From Parabacteroides acidifaciens (GTDB lineage Bacteria; Bacteroidota; Bacteroidia; Bacteroidales; Tannerellaceae): a stretch of DNA of 64,000 nucleotides. The position numbers and the translations under genes were made by a program. This document shows positions 1-8,010 of this stretch, piece after piece. The notes beneath the pieces are model-generated. The model had not been told where the DNA came from and made no database searches. It saw nothing but the letters and a program-made list of their open reading frames with translations. Position 1 is the stretch's first letter, and the number at the start of each line of letters is the position of its first letter. The stretch spans positions 62,001 through 126,000 of the forward strand of contig NZ_QREV01000002.1 of the NCBI RefSeq assembly GCF_003363715.1. The letters are read 5' to 3'.

Positions 1-612
1 TATTACCCCGGAATGATTTGGTCGTGGCTGACATGCCATCTGGCGCTTTGTCCGGTGAAAGTTAAAGGGCGGGAGAATATAGACCGGAAGAAGTCTTATG
101 TATTTGTATCCAATCACCAGGGGGCGTTCGACATCTTTCTTATATATGGTTTCTTAGGTGTTCCTATCAAATGGGTGATGAAAGCGGGGATTTCCAAAAT
201 CCCGTTTGTCGGAGCAGCCTGCCGGGCTGCCGGCTTTATTTTTGTGGACAATTCAACGCGCAAAGCTGCTACGCGTAGTGTACAGGAAGCGGAACGTTGT
301 CTGAGGAACGGAGCATCTGTGATTGTTTTCCCGGAAGGTTCGCGTACCTACGATGGGAAAATGATCCGTTTTAAGAAAGGTGCATACCAAATGGCTGTCG
401 ACCAACATTTACCCATTGTTCCGATCACCTTGAACGGGCCTTTTGACGTATTGCCAATCGGCTCTTTGAATATTCACCGGCATAAAATGGAAATGGTTAT
501 CCATCCGCCTATTTCAACGGAAGGAATGGAGGCTTCCCATAAAGAGTTGCAACAAATAGCCGATCAAACGCAGGAGATCATCGCTTCTGCTTTATGGGAA
601 CAATATAAATAA
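1..612 (+). CDS. plsC: 1-acyl-sn-glycerol-3-phosphate acyltransferase (PlsC family), 5' end outside window
   Basis: Acylates lysophosphatidic acid to phosphatidic acid at the inner membrane in phospholipid synthesis. The frame is open from base 1, and the first ATG at 13 begins after the membrane anchor normally expected, so the true start is probably upstream of the window. The visible 199 residues contain the NHx4D catalytic block (VSNHQGAFD, about residues 32-40 from the ATG) and the glycerophosphate-binding FPEGSR motif (about 105-110), in the correct order and spacing. It ends two bases before the convergent Wzi-like gene. Family assignment is firm; acyl donor and exact substrate cannot be read from the sequence. 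Confidence 0.88.
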   Translation, partial: YYPGMIWSWLTCHLALCPVKVKGRENIDRKKSYVFVSNHQGAFDIFLIYGFLGVPIKWVMKAGISKIPFVGAACRAAGFIFVDNSTRKAATRSVQEAERCLRNGASVIVFPEGSRTYDGKMIRFKKGAYQMAVDQHLPIVPITLNGPFDVLPIGSLNIHRHKMEMVIHPPISTEGMEASHKELQQIADQTQEIIASALWEQYK

Positions 613-613
613 G

Positions 614-2095
614 TTATTTCCATGATTTAAGTATGCCGCGTTTGCAGACACTCAGGCTGAAACCGGCATTGTCTCCATATAGGGAGCCCGTATCCCCGGC
701 TATCGCTCCGGTGAATTCCCAGCCTTGCAAGCGAGGATGGCGGTACTTGATTTCGACCAGTCCCGAATTGCTACGCTTATTATTCCGGAACGGACCGTAA
801 GGTGTCCCCCAACTATTCATAAGCGTGTATTTGAGGCGGTAGGATACCATCGGTGATAAATCTCCTTCAAAAGCCAGGTGCCAGGAACGGATACGGTTGT
901 TCTTGAAGTCGATATCCCCGTTCGTGTTGTATTCGGGAGCAGTCAGAAGAGGGGAACCCAATCCGCGCCCGAAGTAGGACACTCCTGTTTTATACTCCCC
1001 GTTGTTATAGTAATTGTCTCCTCCGCCTCCCGGACCTTTATATTTGTCGTGGTCGAACAGGATGAAATGGAACGGCCCGCTTTGGTTACGGGTGACCAGG
1101 TATTCCGTTACAACCTTTTTCAGCCAGGGAAAGTGCGGAAGATCCAGTTGTGTGCCCCACAATCCGTCTGTACCATTCACAAATATCATTCCTGATTTAT
1201 CTTCGAAATAATGCTGGTAATAAGCAGCCAGTTTCCAGTTAGGCATCGTATATTCCAGTTTGAAATCATATGAACCGTAATGGTTGCCCAAGACATTGAT
1301 CTGATCAGACAACGTGGCATCGCCGCCACCCTCGCTACCGCAAACGACCCGGATAAAGTCTTTCAGGGAATGAGGCTGCACGCCTATCTTCGGATCACTG
1401 GAGGTTCCTCCCCATTGTGCCCAGTGCTGCACACCTACGATACCGGAAAGAGGAAAATCGTTTTTCGTATCCTGAATGCGGACGTAAAGGGATTTATGAT
1501 GCCAGAGCACATTCTTTATATAAGTTTGCTTCCCATTGGAAAAATCTTCCAGATATCCGGTATCAAAAGACCGGCCTACGGCAAAATCCCCTTTTATCTG
1601 CATCCAACCTTTCGTCAGTGGGACAACTGTAAATTCAGGCATGCTCAGGTTTATTTCCGGAATCGGGCGGGCGTTGTTGGAAAGCACCATGTCGCCGGAG
1701 CTAAGGGAGTGATCCCAAAGCGAATGGCGGTTCTCCTTACTGCCGATGCTCAAGAGCAGGCTCTTGTATCCTAACTCTGCATAAATCTGTTGAATGAACA
1801 CATTGTGATAGCGGGGAACCGCAGCAACAAGATCCAGTCCTGCGCTCCAGTGGAAACCTTTTCCCAAATGTTGTTGATGGAACACGCCTGCATTCAGATA
1901 ACCGTTGTTGGCATCCAAAGGAACAATTCCGTACCGGTTGCTCACCATCCAGAATGGAGTAGTCGAACCACTGCTAACCGAGCCGAACGCTTCGGCTTTA
2001 TATGAGGTCGCATCTTTCGTTTCCTCCGTTTGTGCAAAAATGTTTGCTGAATATAGAAGGGTGATAGCTATAGTGATTGTTTGTAAGGCTTTCAT
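614..2095 (-). CDS. Wzi-like capsule assembly outer-membrane protein
   Basis: A 493-residue exported protein with a clear signal peptide (MKALQTITIAITLLYSANIFAQ) followed by alternating aromatic-rich beta strands, as expected for an outer-membrane barrel. The pattern fits the Bacteroidota branch of the Wzi family, which in enterobacteria anchors capsular polysaccharide at the cell surface. No capsule synthesis genes lie nearby, so a capsule role is inference from the family. It is followed on the same strand, upstream in transcription, by an alpha/beta hydrolase gene whose stop lies six bases away, so the two are probably cotranscribed. It converges on plsC with essentially no gap. Confidence 0.75.
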   Translation of the reverse strand: MKALQTITIAITLLYSANIFAQTEETKDATSYKAEAFGSVSSGSTTPFWMVSNRYGIVPLDANNGYLNAGVFHQQHLGKGFHWSAGLDLVAAVPRYHNVFIQQIYAELGYKSLLLSIGSKENRHSLWDHSLSSGDMVLSNNARPIPEINLSMPEFTVVPLTKGWMQIKGDFAVGRSFDTGYLEDFSNGKQTYIKNVLWHHKSLYVRIQDTKNDFPLSGIVGVQHWAQWGGTSSDPKIGVQPHSLKDFIRVVCGSEGGGDATLSDQINVLGNHYGSYDFKLEYTMPNWKLAAYYQHYFEDKSGMIFVNGTDGLWGTQLDLPHFPWLKKVVTEYLVTRNQSGPFHFILFDHDKYKGPGGGGDNYYNNGEYKTGVSYFGRGLGSPLLTAPEYNTNGDIDFKNNRIRSWHLAFEGDLSPMVSYRLKYTLMNSWGTPYGPFRNNKRSNSGLVEIKYRHPRLQGWEFTGAIAGDTGSLYGDNAGFSLSVCKRGILKSWK

Positions 2096-2101
2096 TCCAA
2101 A

Positions 2102-3127
2102 TTAATTTTTTACCGGACAAAGGTAAGGATAAAAACTCAGCCAATCAAACACCGTGCGATATACATGGTCCCGTGATGCCTTTTCGGACAGTATCAAGTC
2201 GTGGATGCCGTTTGGGATCGTATCGCGTGTGACATAATTGCCCAGTTTTTGCCCATATTTCTGGATATCGTGTACGTCCAGTACGATATCGGACGAGAGA
2301 TATTCATTGTTCCATTCCTTTGTTTCCGGAAATGATTTATTTGACGACATCACCAGGACCGGACAATCCAGGTCAATCCCTTTTTGAACAGTTTTTTGTG
2401 CTTCCTGTATGGCATTTATCCATCCCGCTTTTTTCGGATGGCCGTTTATCATCTTCCAGTCCGTATTGTATTCCCATTCCCCTTTGAACTGTTTTAGCAG
2501 GCTGTGCGCGTATGAAGCGTCGCCATATCCCTGTACAGTCAGGTTCGGAAAGAGCTTGCCGATAAAGGAAACGACCGGGATTACGACTTTTTCCATCATC
2601 CAGCCGAAGTTCCAGTCCAGAAAAGGACTGTTCAGTATCAGTCCGTCTACAGGCAGTTCCCCTTTCTTGCTGTTCAGGTAATAAGGAGTTATCAATCCTC
2701 CCGTAGAGTGCGCCATCAACAATATTTTGTCGTTGCCCTCTTCCCTGATAATGGCCAGGGCCGTATCGATATCTGCAAAATACTCTTTCAAGCTTTTGCA
2801 GAAGAAAGGATCTTGGCCCGGCAAGATCGAGCGGCCGTATTTGCGGAGGTCCATGGCGTAGAAATTGTAGCCATGTGCGTTCACGCTGTCGCCCAGTTGC
2901 TTCTGAAAGAAATAATCATTGTAGCCATGTATATAAAGTATAGCCTGTTTGGTGTCCGGCAGTTGCGGCTTCTTGACAAGCGTGCAGACCACTTTCCCCT
3001 CATAATCGTCCGGCATTTGGATCGTCCGGCGGAGATAACTGTCGCCCAGTACGTCTGGAACGTATTGGGCATAAAGGGTTGAGAAGAAGAGCAGTGATAA
3101 GATAATAAAATATAGTTTCCGTGTCAT
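2102..3127 (-). CDS. exported alpha/beta hydrolase (serine aminopeptidase S33 / lysophospholipase-like)
   Basis: A 341-residue protein with an N-terminal signal peptide (hydrophobic residues 5-19, then YAQ). The nucleophile elbow is the variant AHSTGG near residue 142, preceded by an oxyanion region around LYIHGYNDYF. Late acidic and histidine residues (GIHDLILSEKA near 310) complete a plausible Ser-Asp-His triad. This matches Hydrolase_4 (monoglyceride lipase/lysophospholipase-like) enzymes. The substrate is unknown; export suggests a periplasmic or surface lipid ester. It sits directly upstream of the Wzi-like gene in the same transcription unit. Confidence 0.75.
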   Translation of the reverse strand: MTRKLYFIILSLLFFSTLYAQYVPDVLGDSYLRRTIQMPDDYEGKVVCTLVKKPQLPDTKQAILYIHGYNDYFFQKQLGDSVNAHGYNFYAMDLRKYGRSILPGQDPFFCKSLKEYFADIDTALAIIREEGNDKILLMAHSTGGLITPYYLNSKKGELPVDGLILNSPFLDWNFGWMMEKVVIPVVSFIGKLFPNLTVQGYGDASYAHSLLKQFKGEWEYNTDWKMINGHPKKAGWINAIQEAQKTVQKGIDLDCPVLVMSSNKSFPETKEWNNEYLSSDIVLDVHDIQKYGQKLGNYVTRDTIPNGIHDLILSEKASRDHVYRTVFDWLSFYPYLCPVKN

Positions 3128-3297
3128 ATCTGTTTGATTTCTTTACTATAACGTCTTTATCCGGGTGTTTGTTGCGCGTAAATGCAACAAAAATACAATC
3201 ATCCTGACAGATATCTTCGAATATTTGTTGTAACATTTATTTCTAATGATTAAATTGCGTCGCAAAATATAAAGGAGTTGAAACTCCGGACTTCTAA

Positions 3298-5262
3298 ATG
3301 AGAAAAACACGAATTCTTATATGTCTTATCCTTACACAACTATTTGTTGTAAGTATATTTGTAGCAAATACGGCAGACAGTTTGCGGCAGCAGTTAATGG
3401 GCTTGCCGGATAGCAGCAAATTGATAAAACTAAACGAGTTGCTTTATCAGAATAATCGTAACAACGTGTATAAAATATATGCGGACCTGCTATTGGAAGA
3501 GGCCCAGAAACAGAATAACGACTTTTACAAAGGCAATGCTCTGTTATTGCTGATGCGCTATTATTATGCCAGGAACCCGGATAGTATGCGCTTTTACTTA
3601 AAACAAGCTGAACCTATATATATCGCAACCAACCGGATAGAAGATTTGTGCCGGGTGAAAGGCTGGAATATTTACACCTTGACAAATGAAGGAACCCATG
3701 AACAAGTTCTCGGAGAAGTCGAAAGTATGAAGAAATTGGCTGCCCGTTTTAATTATCCGGAAGGAGTGGATATGGCTAACCAGGCTTTGGCAAACTTTTA
3801 TTTCAGTATCGGTTTGAAAGCAGAAGGCATCAACTTGTGTAATGAGATTCTGCAGGGCATGGAAGAGCGGGGAGTTTCCCGTATCCGTCGATTCTATCTG
3901 TTGCGCTTGTTATTGAACAAAGAGACGAAAGAGGAATACTTGTTTAAACTCGATACTTGTATAAAGAACTGTGAAAAGGAAGGAATTTTCCGGCTGGACG
4001 AGGAGCACACGTTAGCTTTTCTGAAACAGAGTTTTCACCTTTACTCCGCACAGTATTATATTAATCAAAAGAATGCTTTGCTTACTTATTCCCATTTGCA
4101 AAAATTAGATGAGCTGGAGAATCAGTATAATATGAATACGGAAAAGATCATGGCGCAATTCCTTTGGATGAAATATTATAATCTGATCGGAGATTATGAT
4201 AAGGCGCTTGCCGTGATCGACCGTTTGGAACAGATCCTTTTGAATAATAAACGTTATAATGACTGGGTTACAGTGGAAGACTTCAGGGCCGATATCTATT
4301 ATAAGATGGGAAAAGGAATGGAATCGGCTAAAGCTTACAGAGATTCGAAAGTTGTACGCGATTCGATTGTCCATGCCCAATATTATGAAGATTTGGCAAA
4401 GTTAAGGACGCAAAGGGAAGTGGATAAACTGGAACTGCAAAGCAAGAAGTTAGAGTTGGAGGCGGAGAAATCGCATGCCAAGGCTTTGGCTTACGGTGGT
4501 GGAGTGATCGTCTTGCTCCTGATTTGTGCAGCATTAGGCTTGCTGGCCCATTCCCGTCAACGTTATGGAGCCCGCCTGAAAATTGCAAAAGAAAAAGCAG
4601 AGGAAGCTGATAACCTGAAGTCGACCTTTCTGGCTAATATGAACCATGAGATTCGTACGCCGTTAAATGCAATAGTCGGCTTTTCGCAAATAATTGCAGA
4701 GGAAGAAGATATAGAGACTCGCCGGGAGTTTGCCCGGATTATCCAGAAAAACAATGATCTGTTGCAGAGGTTGATAGAAGATGTGTTGGACATATCGAAA
4801 ATAGAGTCGAACACGCTTGCATTTGTCTTGAGTGATCAGGATTTGCCGGTGCTGATGCAGGATATTTACAGTACAATATTGTTGCGAATGCCTGAAAACG
4901 TGATGTTGCAGTTGGACGATTGCCCTAACTTTACACTTCATACCGATCGTAGCCGTTTGACGCAAGTGCTCACGAACCTGTTGACAAACGCCATCAAACA
5001 TACCAAGGAAGGCTCCATCCGTTTTGGCTACCGGGTAACAGCTTCGGAACTCGTCTTTTATGTGACGGATACCGGCGAAGGCATACCGGAAGAGCAGTTG
5101 GGCCGTGTCTTCGACCGCTTTGTCAAGTTAACGGAATGGACGACCGGCGTCGGCTTGGGATTGGCCATATCCAAAGCTTTGGTGACAAAACTCGGAGGAC
5201 GCATGGAAGTCTCATCCAAGCAAGGGCAAGGCTCCACTTTCAGCGTCATATTCCCCGTGTGA
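3298..5262 (+). CDS. membrane sensor histidine kinase with N-terminal TPR-like region
   Basis: A 654-residue kinase. A signal or anchor helix (residues 5-24) leads to a long helical, TPR-like periplasmic region (about 40-360), a charged coiled coil (365-395), one membrane helix (about 398-418), then a HisKA domain with the phospho-acceptor in FLANMNHEIRTPLNAIVGFSQ (about 445-463) and a HATPase domain with N box (NLLTNAIKH), G1 (DTGEGIPEEQ), F (FDRFVK) and G2 (GVGLGLAIS). There is no receiver or AraC output domain, so it is not a classical one-protein hybrid system. No response regulator lies in the window, making it an orphan here. The 22-bp-period element starts about 30 bases after its stop. 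Confidence 0.88.
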   Translation: MRKTRILICLILTQLFVVSIFVANTADSLRQQLMGLPDSSKLIKLNELLYQNNRNNVYKIYADLLLEEAQKQNNDFYKGNALLLLMRYYYARNPDSMRFYLKQAEPIYIATNRIEDLCRVKGWNIYTLTNEGTHEQVLGEVESMKKLAARFNYPEGVDMANQALANFYFSIGLKAEGINLCNEILQGMEERGVSRIRRFYLLRLLLNKETKEEYLFKLDTCIKNCEKEGIFRLDEEHTLAFLKQSFHLYSAQYYINQKNALLTYSHLQKLDELENQYNMNTEKIMAQFLWMKYYNLIGDYDKALAVIDRLEQILLNNKRYNDWVTVEDFRADIYYKMGKGMESAKAYRDSKVVRDSIVHAQYYEDLAKLRTQREVDKLELQSKKLELEAEKSHAKALAYGGGVIVLLLICAALGLLAHSRQRYGARLKIAKEKAEEADNLKSTFLANMNHEIRTPLNAIVGFSQIIAEEEDIETRREFARIIQKNNDLLQRLIEDVLDISKIESNTLAFVLSDQDLPVLMQDIYSTILLRMPENVMLQLDDCPNFTLHTDRSRLTQVLTNLLTNAIKHTKEGSIRFGYRVTASELVFYVTDTGEGIPEEQLGRVFDRFVKLTEWTTGVGLGLAISKALVTKLGGRMEVSSKQGQGSTFSVIFPV

Positions 5263-5289
5263 TAAGTATAGATTAGGCCGTACTATCCG

Positions 5290-5440
5290 ATCCGTTATCT
5301 CTTCCATCGTCTATTATTAGTTGTCCGCTTGGCGGTGAACGATCGTCCGCTTGCTGGTGAACGATCGTCCGGCGCCAAGCGAACGATCGTTCGCCGCCAA
5401 GCGGACAAGTTACGAATGCTTCGGAAAGGGCTAATAGTAT
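5290..5440. repeat. 22-bp-period palindromic element, copy A
   Basis: Fills most of the gap between the histidine kinase and the HD gene. The inner 88 bp run from TTGTCC (5321-5326) to GGACAA (5403-5408). Three identical palindromic cores ACGATCGT lie at 5339-5346, 5361-5368 and 5383-5390, exactly 22 bp apart, and the middle core is centred on the symmetry axis at 5364.5. The left arm continues outward as ATCCGTTATCTCTTCC and the right arm as a diverged inverted copy ending near 5440. There is no coding content. Copies at 40.9, 55.4 and 33.3 kb share the geometry. Function is unknown. Confidence 0.9.
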
Positions 5441-5476
5441 TGCATAAAAAAGATAAGGAAATAGGATGAAACCGCT

Positions 5477-5484
5477 TATCTTTG
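5477..5484 (+). promoter_or_regulatory. -7 promoter box of the HD gene
   Basis: TATCTTTG matches the Bacteroidota -7 consensus TAnnTTTG and lies 33 bp before the ATG at 5518. I see no good -33 TTTG at the usual distance, so this is a partial match. Confidence 0.45.
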
Positions 5485-5517
5485 CAGACAATTTTGTCGG
5501 AACTAAATAGATAGACA

Positions 5518-6168
5518 ATGGAACAACTTGATTTTGTTAAGACAGTGCAGGCTAACCAGCAGTGGCTACGTGCAATGGAAAAGGAGGCTTTTGCCATCCA
5601 TGATCGTGTTAATCAGCGCTATGGGAAATTCCTTCCCTACGGTTTTCACCTGAAACTGACAGCCTCGTATGTCTCCCGCTACGGGCATCTGGTGGCGGAA
5701 ACGGAAGCGGATGTGCTTGTCCTCTATGCTTCGGCCTATCTGCACGACACGATAGAAGATGCCCGCATGACCTATAACGATGTCGTGAAGTTTGTCCGCA
5801 GTTTCAAGCCGGAAGGAATAACCTTGCCGGACGCAAGCAAGGAGCAACTCGACCGCCAGGTTCCGGAAATTGTCTACGCCCTGACCAATGAGAAAGGCCG
5901 CAACCGCGACGAGCGTGCGAATGCAGCCTATTATAAAGGTATATGCGAGACAAAATTCGCTTCGTTCGTCAAGATGTGCGACCGCTTGGCGAACCTCCGC
6001 TTCACCGTGATGTTTGTTTTTGCCAATTATATGTTTGATGTTTATAAAAAAGAATATCCTGATTTTATCCGCAAGATAGACGAAGGCGCTGTGACTCCCA
6101 TCCCGGAAGTAATGAAGCAGGAGGCGGAAGATATGTTGTGGGGCGAGGTTTATGTGTTGGAAGGCTGA
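5518..6168 (+). CDS. HD-domain phosphohydrolase, SpoT/MESH1-like
   Basis: A 216-residue soluble protein. It shows the RelA/SpoT-type hydrolase pattern: an early His (YGFHLKLTASYV, about residue 42), the HD motif in YLHDTIED (about 76-82), and a later KMCDRLANLRF block (about 151-161) equivalent to the KLADKLYNL helix of ppGpp hydrolases. No synthetase, TGS or ACT domain follows. It could hydrolyse (p)ppGpp or another nucleotide; the substrate is inferred only from the HD subfamily. It is monocistronic, with a -7 box just upstream and the PUL sigma factor starting 86 bases after it. Confidence 0.75.
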   Translation: MEQLDFVKTVQANQQWLRAMEKEAFAIHDRVNQRYGKFLPYGFHLKLTASYVSRYGHLVAETEADVLVLYASAYLHDTIEDARMTYNDVVKFVRSFKPEGITLPDASKEQLDRQVPEIVYALTNEKGRNRDERANAAYYKGICETKFASFVKMCDRLANLRFTVMFVFANYMFDVYKKEYPDFIRKIDEGAVTPIPEVMKQEAEDMLWGEVYVLEG

Positions 6169-6204
6169 TGTACAGGAATACATAAGATTTTACAGGGGCA
6201 GGTG

Positions 6205-6254
6205 AAAAATAGTGTCGTGGGATTTGGATAATTCCACAGGTAAAAGCTATTTTT
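6205..6254 (+). promoter_or_regulatory. hairpin flush with the sigma factor GTG codon
   Basis: AAAAATAG (6205-6212) pairs with CTATTTTT (6247-6254), and an inner GTGG (6217-6220) pairs with CCAC (6234-6237). The 3' arm ends in a T run immediately followed by GTG at 6255. This could terminate the HD transcript or mask the start of the sigma factor gene. Confidence 0.4.
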
Positions 6255-6863
6255 GTGGAGTTAGAACATACTTACTTGGAGAATCGGAGAAACATAATAA
6301 ATCCCTTTGATATAAATTCGGAGATGAATTTTGGCGTTTTTTACAATACGTACTATCAGCGTTTTGTAAGATACGCTTTTTATTATGTCAATGATTTGCC
6401 GACAGCGGAGGATATGACCCACGATGCACTGTTGTATTATTGGGAAAATAAGCACCGGCTGCCGGTCGATACCGATGTGTTGGGATATATTTTGCAGTCC
6501 GTAAAGAATAAATGCCTGAACTATCTGAAACATCTTCAGGTTGAGATCGAGTATAGTAAGAACCACACAAAGTTGTATGACTGGGAAATCGTAACCCGTA
6601 TCCAGACCTTGGAAGATGAGACTTATGGTACGATCTTTTCCAAAGATATCATGAAAATAGTGATGGGCGCTTTAGACGAATTGTCTGATCAGACCCGGAA
6701 TATATTTGTGCTCAACCGTCTGGAAAATAAGTCCCGAAAAGAGATTGCCGGCATATTGGGCGTCTCCTTGCAAAAAATAGATTATCACATAAATAAGGCG
6801 AACAACCATCTTTTGCAAAGGTTGAAAGACTACATTCCGCTTATCTTTTTATTTCTGAACTAA
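6255..6863 (+). CDS. RNA polymerase ECF sigma-70 factor (PUL regulator)
   Basis: Up to 202 residues. Region 2 is seen as FYNTYYQRFVRYAFYYV followed by AEDMTHDALLYYWENK, and region 4 as LDELSDQTRNIFVLNRLENKSRKEIAGILGVS with its helix-turn-helix. This is the Bacteroidota FecI-like sigma family that drives a neighbouring susC operon when released by a FecR-type anti-sigma factor, and that partner follows at 6946. The start is uncertain: the frame opens with GTG at 6255, flush with a hairpin, while ATG at 6324 would start right at region 2 and give 179 residues. I kept the longer form. Confidence 0.88.
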   Translation: MELEHTYLENRRNIINPFDINSEMNFGVFYNTYYQRFVRYAFYYVNDLPTAEDMTHDALLYYWENKHRLPVDTDVLGYILQSVKNKCLNYLKHLQVEIEYSKNHTKLYDWEIVTRIQTLEDETYGTIFSKDIMKIVMGALDELSDQTRNIFVLNRLENKSRKEIAGILGVSLQKIDYHINKANNHLLQRLKDYIPLIFLFLN

Positions 6864-6945
6864 ATTTTTGCAAAAAAAGTACTATTACGGTTAGGATTTT
6901 CTCCCTTTGAGTTGCTCTACTTTTAGAAACACTAAAAAGAGAGCA

Positions 6946-7878
6946 ATGAATATAGATCAGCATATATTTATCCGTTATTTTCTTGGACAGGCTTCCGAGG
7001 AAGAGAAAGAGACTATTCACCAGTGGATCGAGCATGATGAGGCTAACCGGAAACGGTTTATCCGGGAGCGGATTCGCTTCGATGCTTCTATTCTTGTGGA
7101 TAAGCCTAATACTAATGTCGGAAGATATTTACGCATACAGCCTTGGTTAAGCTGGAGTCTGAAAATAGCGGCATCCGTTCTGTTTCTGCTGGGAAGTTTT
7201 TATTTGTATGATAATTATAGAATAGGCCGGTTGTCTGAATCTTATCAATGTGTCAGCGTCCCGGCCGGAAACCGAACCAATATTTTATTGCCGGACGGGA
7301 CGAACGTCTGGTTGAACGCCAATACCTCGATCCGCTATCCGATGGCTTTTGCCAAAAAGAACCGGGAAATCACATTGGATGGAGAAGCCTATTTTGAGGT
7401 GGCGAAAGATAAGAAACCGTTTATTGTAAAAACGGATAAGTATGATGTGGAAGTGCTGGGAACTATATTTAATGTAGAGGCATATAGAGGCAAGTCGCAA
7501 TTTAGAACGAGTCTTTATGAAGGTAAAGTCAAATTATATAATTCTCGATGTCCGAAAGCCGTCTTTTTATCTCCGGGACAAACAGCCAAGCTTCTCGGGG
7601 ATTCTTTACTGGTGTCGGCAACAACCGATGTGAATAGTTACCGCTGGAAAGACGGTTTGATCTATATAGAAGATAAATCTTTTAATGCAATTATGGAACT
7701 GTTTGAAAAGTTCTATGATGTGCAGATCGTAGTTAACAATAAAGCTGTGAAAGATTTGGGATATCGAGGGAAGCTTCGGATATCTGATGGAGTTGATCAT
7801 GCCTTGCGCGTTTTGCAAAAAGACTTCCCTTTCAAATATAAGCGGGATGAAGAGAGAAACATCATATATATTAACTGA
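6946..7878 (+). CDS. FecR-family anti-sigma factor
   Basis: A 310-residue inner-membrane protein. The ATG at 6946 (MNIDQHIFIRYF) is preferred over an upstream TTG at 6907. An N-terminal cytoplasmic helical domain (about 1-75) binds sigma, a single membrane helix (WSLKIAASVLFLLGSFYLY) spans about residues 68-87, and a periplasmic FecR domain (VPAGNRTNILLPDGTNVWLNA onward) is followed by a C-terminal DUF4974-type domain that contacts the STN domain of SusC. It pairs with the sigma factor upstream and the STN-carrying SusC downstream, forming a complete trans-envelope switch. Confidence 0.92.
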   Translation: MNIDQHIFIRYFLGQASEEEKETIHQWIEHDEANRKRFIRERIRFDASILVDKPNTNVGRYLRIQPWLSWSLKIAASVLFLLGSFYLYDNYRIGRLSESYQCVSVPAGNRTNILLPDGTNVWLNANTSIRYPMAFAKKNREITLDGEAYFEVAKDKKPFIVKTDKYDVEVLGTIFNVEAYRGKSQFRTSLYEGKVKLYNSRCPKAVFLSPGQTAKLLGDSLLVSATTDVNSYRWKDGLIYIEDKSFNAIMELFEKFYDVQIVVNNKAVKDLGYRGKLRISDGVDHALRVLQKDFPFKYKRDEERNIIYIN

Positions 7879-7921
7879 TAAAAACGGGAATGCCTATGGG
7901 AAAGGACACATGAGAAACACG

Positions 7922-7999
7922 TAAAAAAGAGCCGGCAGTTGCGCCAACAACCACCGGCTCTCCAGTACATTATTTAATATACTTATTAATTTAAAATCA
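7922..7999 (-). ncRNA. candidate cis-antisense small RNA upstream of susC
   Basis: On the minus strand a -7 box TACCTTTG (8011 to 8004) overlaps the susC start codon and faces left. A hairpin with 8-bp stem AGAGCCGG/CCGGCTCT (7928-7935 with 7954-7961), read leftward, ends in a T run (A run on plus, 7923-7928). Together they predict an RNA of roughly 75-80 nt antisense to the susC leader. No minus-strand gene lies upstream to need this terminator. DonS-type RNAs that repress susC genes in Bacteroides have this location and size. The -33 box is poor, so the call is tentative. Confidence 0.4.
7923..7961 (-). terminator. leftward intrinsic terminator in the anti-sigma to susC gap
   Basis: Stem AGAGCCGG/CCGGCTCT with a nested GTTG/CAAC inner stem, followed on the minus strand by six T residues. 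On the plus strand no T run follows the hairpin, so it is directional and would end leftward transcription. Confidence 0.55.
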
Positions 8000-8010
8000 A
8001 TTACAAAGGT

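Noticed and set aside
5321-5408. CRISPR array as an explanation for the 22-bp-period elements
   Set aside because: Repeats are 8-bp cores with 14-bp spacers that are themselves related and mirror-symmetric. There are only three or four units, no long unique spacers and no cas genes.
5321-5408. Simple rho-independent terminator as an explanation for copies A-D
   Set aside because: No T run follows the arms, one copy lies in a divergent gap where no terminator is needed, and a terminator would not need a strict 22-bp period.
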